Shown one piece after another: positions 23,201 through 64,000 of a DNA stretch of 64,000 nt. Under the pieces are notes generated by a model. The model was not told where the DNA came from. It ran no database searches and saw nothing but the letters and a program-made list of their open reading frames with translations. How positions within the stretch are numbered: the first letter of the stretch is position 1; the number at the start of each line of letters is the position of its first letter. Location of the stretch: assembly GCA_003640385.1 (NCBI GenBank), contig RCAB01000007.1, positions 248,001 to 312,000 of the forward strand, given 5' to 3'. This stretch comes from Setaria digitata. Taxonomy: Eukaryota; Nematoda; Chromadorea; Rhabditida; Setariidae. The position numbers and the translations under genes were made by a program.

Positions 23201-26200
23201 TTTCTTTTCTGGATTTAACAAATCACATGTTGTTGTAGCGACTGAAACACAATATATGAGAGGAATATTTCGCTCTAATTCTAATCTTTTTAGATAACAG
23301 AAAATATCTAAGAAAAATTTTTTGTTTTTTTTGTTTATACTGCCAAATCTAACCTGCATTATTAATGTTTCCAATTAATTTAATGGAGGTAAATGGGACG
23401 TGAAAGAGACTGTTTGCAAATCAAGTTTAAATTTCACATCGATTTTTTGAATTCGTCTGGTTTTATTTATTTATTTTTTTTTTTTTTAAGCACTGCATTT
23501 TTTAATGTTTCATTGCAGGTATCAGACATTTTTAAAGTGGTTGAAGTCTTTCCACAGGCTACCAATCTAGTTTCAATTTATGCTACTTCCATAGCTGTTA
23601 TAGTTTCTAATTTATTTGTTCTCATCGAAAAGTTCGCTCTCTGTGACATTCATCGTGTAAGTTTATCCTTCTTTTACCCTCAGTTTGAAGAAGTATTATC
23701 TTCAAGTGCTGTTAAAACAAATACAAGCTATAAGATGAAATTAATTATGAATGTGAAAGCCATTTCATTCTGCAACCCGTAAGAGAGTTTTGAAATTTCA
23801 GGATGTCCTTACTTTCCAGCACCATTTGAAGCTGATTGTTTAGGTCTTACGTGATCTCGACTCTATCAATTTTTTTCTATTCAAGAAAACTTCGAAAGGT
23901 AAGACTGACTCTTTTAATAAAAGCATTCATTTGATGCGTTCATTTCGAAGGCTTCATCAGAATATGTTTTGTTTACTTTTCTTGATTTTTATCTCTCTCT
24001 TCAGTGTACTTGGAATCTTCGTGTTTGTATTTCAACAAGCCATTATTTTCTTTCAAAAGATGAAAATAGAAATGACAACAAAAGAAAAAACTTTAATGCA
24101 TGGAATTTTTCCTGTGTTTATCACTGTTCTGTTTTAAATTTCACTTTAAAATGTTTTTTTTTTTTCCTGCTTAAAAATTTTAGTGTTTGAGACATTTTTT
24201 CAACTCGGAACAGCCATTGTTTTCTCCACTTGTTACATTATCAATCTCCGATTCCTTCTGCCCACAACCTGCAACCTTTATATCGTCTAGAACAGTACTT
24301 TCGTTCAGCACACTTGAAAAATCATAGAAATATTTAATTGATTAATGCCAAACATCTCTAAATTGCTCCCTTTGATTCTGCACTAATCGATCTTTTCCGG
24401 AAAACACTTCTTGGCTTATTTGCTTCAACTATCTGAAATGTTTCCATTTGCGATGAGTTTCCCTTACCAAGACATTTAAATACATTTGAAGAAATAGTTA
24501 GCTCAAATTTGTAGTTTTATTTGATGCCAGTTCTCGTTTTCCACTGCAAGAAAGAAAAAATTTTTATAAGGGAAAGTTTACCGAAAATATTTGAGTTAAC
24601 TGCAAAAAGTTTGCATTATCAAAGTACGCAGAGGCAATCTTTCTGTTCAAACAAAGATTTCTTTCCCCTTTCCGGTTTCACTACAGCCAAAAAAATATAT
24701 TTGAATAAAAGTAGCTGAAAACTATTCTCCAATCGTTCTCTTTACGATAACTACGTTATTAATAGGTCAAAACTTATCATTTTTAAGCATGTCACAAGGC
24801 ATTCTTCCTAAATCTTCTTCCAGTACAAAGTGTTAATTAGTGGCAGTCTTTTTTTTATTTTCATCGACCCGTCAGCAGAACTTATATTTAGTGGTTTGTC
24901 CCATTTCCCTTTCCATAATATTTATCATGTTCTTATGTTCACTTCTCCATTTGTAAAGTCGATTGTAACTTAATTACTTAAGTAATTAATTTCTTTTTCA
25001 TATTAGACACGGTAAGCCGATGTTATGAAAAATGCAAATATTAGAAGACGTTTTCAGGTACAATTCAGAATAACGTATATTTCTTCCTTTGTTTCATATT
25101 TCTTTTACGTTTTCTAGCAACCGAAATGATCGTTTTTCAGCAAAAAAAAAAAAAAAAAATTCTAATTAATTATTGATGAGAAAACCTTAAATGCTATTAA
25201 TAGCATTAATCAAAGAGCGAAAAGATTGCGAAGTAAAATCGTTTGCATGCCTAAGAAAGATACAAATACAATGTATAATTGACATATTGAGTAATAGAAG
25301 ATACTAATGAAGATTTCAAGCAGAAATACCAACTTGTGTAATAGGTATTCGAGAAACTGGTTAAACAGTTTATAATTTAAAATGAATTTTCATAAATGTC
25401 ACTTCAATGCAATTGAAATAATTTCTCGCCCCTTTATTCCCTCCACCAAGTGCAGCTGTTAGATTTTTTGATTTGCAAGAGTTTTTTTCCTTTGAGAAGT
25501 TAGTCATAATTGGCAATCTTTTCAAATCATTTGAAATGCTTTTTTTCAAGAAGACAAATGACCCGGCAATCACTCATTCATTATTTCAAATCTGTATTAG
25601 TGTTATTTTTGCCCTCAAGAGGAATTGCAATAATCGACTGAAAACTTTTAATTATTTTCATTTAGTTCGTCACTTTCTAATAAACGATGCAAAAATATTC
25701 CATCTTCAACTAATTAGTAGCTTCCGAATCTCTTCGGGTATCGAACGAGGATATATATAACCGTAAAACAAAGAATCAAACTAACACTATAAATGAAATC
25801 TCAATGTCTCAGTAAATCTAACACTGCATGAAGATATTAGCACTAGCTTGCACATTAGTGTATTGCTACTTCAGCAATTATGAATTGATAGGAGTACTGA
25901 TAAGAAATGAAATGGTATGAGTTGTTATGAGTGAAAGTAACGAATCAATCCATTCATTTCATTTCGAAATATTTTTGCCGAAAGACGAAAGACAATGTTC
26001 ACCAGATGTTATTCATTTAATTTGTTCGTAAGATATGTTACCTTCACTTATTTGTTCCCTTTTAGAAATAACATTTAACAGATGAGTCGAACCGTACAAC
26101 AGCAGCCATTCCCGACAATACTGCCGTTCATATTTTCGCTGCTGTTTTGTTATCGATAACAATGTTTTATTTGTTTGATTACAGTTTAATGAACAGATAT

Positions 26201-29200
26201 AATGCACCTATCTCTCAGATTGCATCTTCTCTTCTCAAGTTCCTTTTTTATAATTCCATCAATTCAATCAATCATAAATAGAATCTCATTCTTCTGTTGA
26301 CGAGGAAACAGAGAGTTTTTATTCTTTTGGAGTAGAAATTTCCCTTCAAATACTAAAATAAATTTCATATCCAAATGTAGAAAATACGAAATTTGATTAT
26401 TAAAATACTGCTGAACATTCATTACAGATTTAATGAGTAATTAATAGCAGCAAGTCCTGCTAAGTGATTAAACGGAACTATGCATTTTTAGTTTTATCTA
26501 ATATTAAAATAGAACTTGTCCTCATCAGTGGCGGAGTTTTTATTAATTAGATTTATAACGGATTAACAGATAGCATCTGTTGAAAGAGCTGATTGCTGCC
26601 TTGAACTGGTCTAAACATAGGCTCAAGGCGGTGAAGACTAAACAACTGTATAAAAGTTCTATTCAGTAAAAAATTTAGAACACTTCATGCTTGCAACCAA
26701 GAAATTTTTTCAGGACAGTTGATATCTCTGCTTGTAAAAATTTGAAAATGCTAGTTGCATTCGACACAATTAAGAATGTTAAAAATATGAAAAGCATTCT
26801 CTAATTTTTGAACTTCTTAATTAATTGAATTAATGAAGGCGTTAAAAAATGAAGGATGCAATTATTTTCTTTCCTCAGCTTTTAATGAACGTAATATAAA
26901 ATGTTTAATAGTTCATGAAATAGCAATTTACTAATTTTTGTGACGCATGAAATTTACAAATCTTTCATGGTCGATTGCACTTTTAAGGATTTTTTTTTAA
27001 TAGGCTAATAGCCATCAATATGATGAAGAAAAAAAGAGCAGATGTTTTGGAAGTATTTCTTTTGGCATTGGCATTTTTTTTTCCGTAATGATCATCGCTG
27101 ATTTTTGCAGTATTTTATGTTTCACGTGCTGTTCTATCTCACAAGTGTTCCACTACTTATATCGAAATAACTATAAGGCGCACTTTATTTATCTATTTTT
27201 TTTTTTTTTTTCAGCCTCTATCCACAAATAAATCTCTTAAAATTTCTAATTTCAAAAAATTAAATGTTGGATCAAATTTTGGTACAGGTCACATTTTCGG
27301 AGGAGCAATTCTTTCCAACAGAGGTTTCCTTCTTCAACATATGCGAAGATTTTTGCATCACAGTTCCAAAAAAAGAAAAAAAAAAAAAAGTTTGTCTTGA
27401 ACTGTTAGCGTTTCGTACTTTTTTGTTTCTATAAGAATCATCCAAATTTTCTCAGAAGTTACTACATAAGTCTCGTTGTCATCAACTTTGTCAGAGTAGG
27501 TCGGCATAGGTGAGTTAAAGCTGAAGTTGGAGGTAACCTAATAATAAATTATTCATTTAAATTACAAAGTAGCCATCTGAACACTGAATATATTCGTGTC
27601 ATTGGAGGTTATTTGATTTAAGACTTCTACAGAAACTGTCGTAAAAAAAAATAGATAGAAATAATATTGCGTGAAATATTATAATGGTTTTGAAACATTT
27701 TCAACGAATATTTTCGGCTCTTTTATTTCATTTCGAACAAATGAAATGGACACGTCAGGTTGTTTTTAACATATCTCATAAAATGTAATGGATAAGATCG
27801 GCGAACCTTTCTTAGCACAGTAATCATCTTTTGTTGGTTAATTCTTGGGATTTTCTCTCATCTCAAATGACATTTATTATTTTTCAATAATTGTATTCAA
27901 ATTTTAGTGAATTGTTTCAGCTACACTGTTGCTGGAGCAAAATCTTCGGTATTACTAAATTTTAGTTTCAGAATTTATTGCTCCTAAAAAATTTCACTTT
28001 TGTCACTCAGTCATCAGTGTGGAATTGAGTGGGTGGCAATATTTTCATTCACTTTCTCATTTTTCTCGCTGCTTAAAAAAACTGAAAGTGAATGATTCAA
28101 CCCAACTGTTAAGTAACAAAACTTGCTATTTTAGTTCAGATTTCAGCTCCATTTCATTCCTGATTATTTTATTCAGTCACAAGCTGTACAGTGTCTCTTC
28201 TTCTGCTTTAATTAATAGGTTTATTCATTAATAATGAAATAAATTTAACATTTGAAGCTCGAAAATTTATGGTTGCTTTGCTTTGAGATTCAGTGCCTAA
28301 TCTTACCTCTAATTAGTAATAGAACTGGCCAGAAAATAGTGAACTAAAGCCTGTTTAAATCTAAACTTACAAGTAAGGTTAGTCTACTGAAGGGTGATAT
28401 TCAGTAGTGACGAGAAAGGCGAATGAATACTCGAAAATCGAGTTTCAGTTCTTATTCATTCTTCTAGTTGCAGCTGTTGAGAGTAATGACAGTTTTTAAA
28501 AAGAAATTTTGTATTTTCATACCAATCCATTCGAAGGTCTTTTGCACTATTACATTACATTTCAGCAAAATTTCTCGCCATTTACTGCGCTTTTACAATA
28601 ACAATTTCCCATAGTAATGCTATCACAATGATAGTTGTTAATGTATGAATGAATCTTCAGGATGAGAATTTATCACTCAGAAATAGCTTACTCTGATAAG
28701 CAGAATTATCATTTATTCCATATAAATGCTCTATTCCAATTGGATCAGAAAGTTTTTCTGATCACGGAAAATGTCATTAATACGTTTGTTTTACGCTTGC
28801 AGACTGTCCCCTAATATCCAAGTTCCTTGATTCTTATCCAGTGACTGCAATCAAAGTCCACTTCTAGGCTTAGATCGTCGATCAGCTCACCGCAAGGTCG
28901 TCAAATTTCTTTTCTCCTCAGTGCTAAACTAAAAGCTCTCATAACATTAATGTTAAATTTTCTTACCGTCACATATATCTACCAATGCATCGTTTTACAA
29001 ACCCTTTTCTAATTGCGTGTGATCCACTGTGCATTTGTATGGGTTGAATTTACCCCGAGGGAAATTCCAATTTCCCCGAGGGGATTTCAGTTTCATGATG
29101 TCGAGAGAACGAAGATTCCAATGAATGAGAAGGTAGTCATTCCGGAACTGCCATCATCTGATACTTGCAAACCACAATATATATTCATTGCTAGGTTTGA

Positions 29201-29902
29201 TGCAAGTAAACAAATGGCAACAAACAAATGAGCAATGAATCATCCATTTTTCAGTAGCTATATTAATGTTTTTTAGCTACACCGAATGACCAAGTTTGAA
29301 TTTTCAAAAATATTATAGATTAGAAGTGAACTGAAGTAGCGGACGTGAGAATCAGTCACGTAAGCTTAAAATAGGTAATTAGGTCTATTCTGATTTTTAT
29401 CATCCTAACTTCTGATATTGCTTTCAGCTGCTTGAGCCAGATTTGTTGGACTGCTTCTATAGTGCATTTTTCAACTTTCCACACTTTGTTATACATTACA
29501 TCTTTGGAAACCAATTAAACATAAGATTTAATTAAGACAGCTTCGCTTTTGATCAAGAAATGTTTGAAAATTAGAAGCAGAATCTAGTGTCAGAAACTTT
29601 TTTTTCCATGCTTGAATTAAGAACAGAAGTTAATTTTTTGCCCTTCTCTCACTTTTGTTATTTTCTTTTCATCTTCACAACTTTTGTCGAAAATTTTCTT
29701 TGAAATTTATAAATAAACTGGAAGGAAAGAGGCGGAATGAATGCAGGGAGGTTTATGAATTTTTATACATTTTTTTTTTTTTTTTTGAATCCGAAATTTT
29801 TGTTGGCTTTCATATGTTCAAACTTAACTTTTGCGTTAGCCAAATACGTTCAATCAAAACTAAAATTAAAAATTTTCCTCTATGGTTTCCCTTGATTTCA
29901 GA
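20248..29902. other. 9.6-kb region upstream of the let-805 start
   Basis: Mostly AT-rich non-coding sequence with many homopolymer runs. Two plus-strand open frames without start codons, 20846-20995 and 21107-21307, stand out because the sequence there is less AT-rich. A GC-rich paired motif lies at 29053-29083. The stretch probably includes the let-805 promoter and any non-coding 5' exons. No RNA gene or transposon was recognised. Confidence 0.5.
29896..29902 (+). promoter_or_regulatory. Likely spliced-leader acceptor of let-805
   Basis: A TTTCAG ends one base before the ATG at 29903, after a pyrimidine-rich run. An acceptor directly abutting a start codon is the usual nematode trans-splice arrangement. 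It could instead be the 3' end of an intron with a non-coding first exon. Confidence 0.5.
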
Positions 29903-63857
<33,955 letters not shown>

Positions 63858-64000
63858 ACGGCCAACCAAGTAGCTAGGTTAAATAACTATCTAATCCTGT
63901 TATTTTAAAATTATAGTATGCTTAAATATGGTCAGAAATATCACTTAACTATTATTCTGATTTCTCATACTAGCTGGACTGTGGTGGTTTTCCGTATATT
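63858..64000 (+). other. let-805 3' UTR start
   Basis: Sequence after the stop at 63855-63857. No AATAAA is seen before the window ends. Confidence 0.5.

Overview
The window reads as nuclear DNA of a parasitic nematode, most likely a filarial or other spirurid worm. All the genes are eukaryotic and intron-rich, and most introns are AT-rich and 100-1000 bases long. Several start codons sit a few bases after a strong TTTCAG-type acceptor, as expected for spliced-leader trans-splicing. One minus-strand pair is spaced about 100 bases apart, like a nematode operon. The largest gene has the architecture of myotactin (LET-805), a nematode muscle-attachment receptor. Five single-N bases lie between near-identical direct repeats, so this is a draft assembly with unmerged haplotype overlaps. 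I rebuilt exons by hand from splice sites and reading phase; no alignment was run.

Left part (1-14,400), compact housekeeping genes. Minus strand: the 5' half of a gamma-tubulin complex component (GCP2/GCP3 family), which runs off the left edge, and a complete phf-5 (PHF5A, SF3b splicing factor). Plus strand: a complete TRAPPC2L (TRAPP vesicle-tethering subunit) divergent from phf-5, then a complete CIAO3/oxy-4 (cytosolic Fe-S assembly, Nar1 family). Minus strand, convergent with CIAO3: a complete GRWD1-type WD-repeat ribosome-biogenesis gene, preceded by the 3' end of a gene I could not identify.

Middle (14,400-29,900): about 15 kb with little obvious coding. It holds two small phase-compatible minus-strand exons near 20.1-20.2 kb that may belong to the unidentified gene, a TG microsatellite, and a few exon-like plus-strand open frames at 17.1-17.3 and 20.8-21.3 kb.

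Right part (29,903-63,857): one 34-kb gene of 60 exons (14,226 coding bases, 4,741 residues), read as the let-805/myotactin orthologue. It has a signal peptide, about 37 fibronectin type III modules, a receptor-phosphatase-like juxtamembrane domain, one very leucine-rich transmembrane helix and a 557-residue cytoplasmic tail. Unusual points are a roughly 145-residue Arg/Glu/Gln-rich helix-like insert in the ectodomain, a six-type FN3 super-repeat, a furin-like basic site, a four-fold repeat with a GYxxG[FL] core in the tail, and two GC-AG introns.

The genes are not one pathway: cytoskeleton nucleation, splicing, trafficking, Fe-S assembly, ribosome biogenesis and epidermis-muscle adhesion are simply neighbours. 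I see no mobile element, tRNA, rRNA or CRISPR array.
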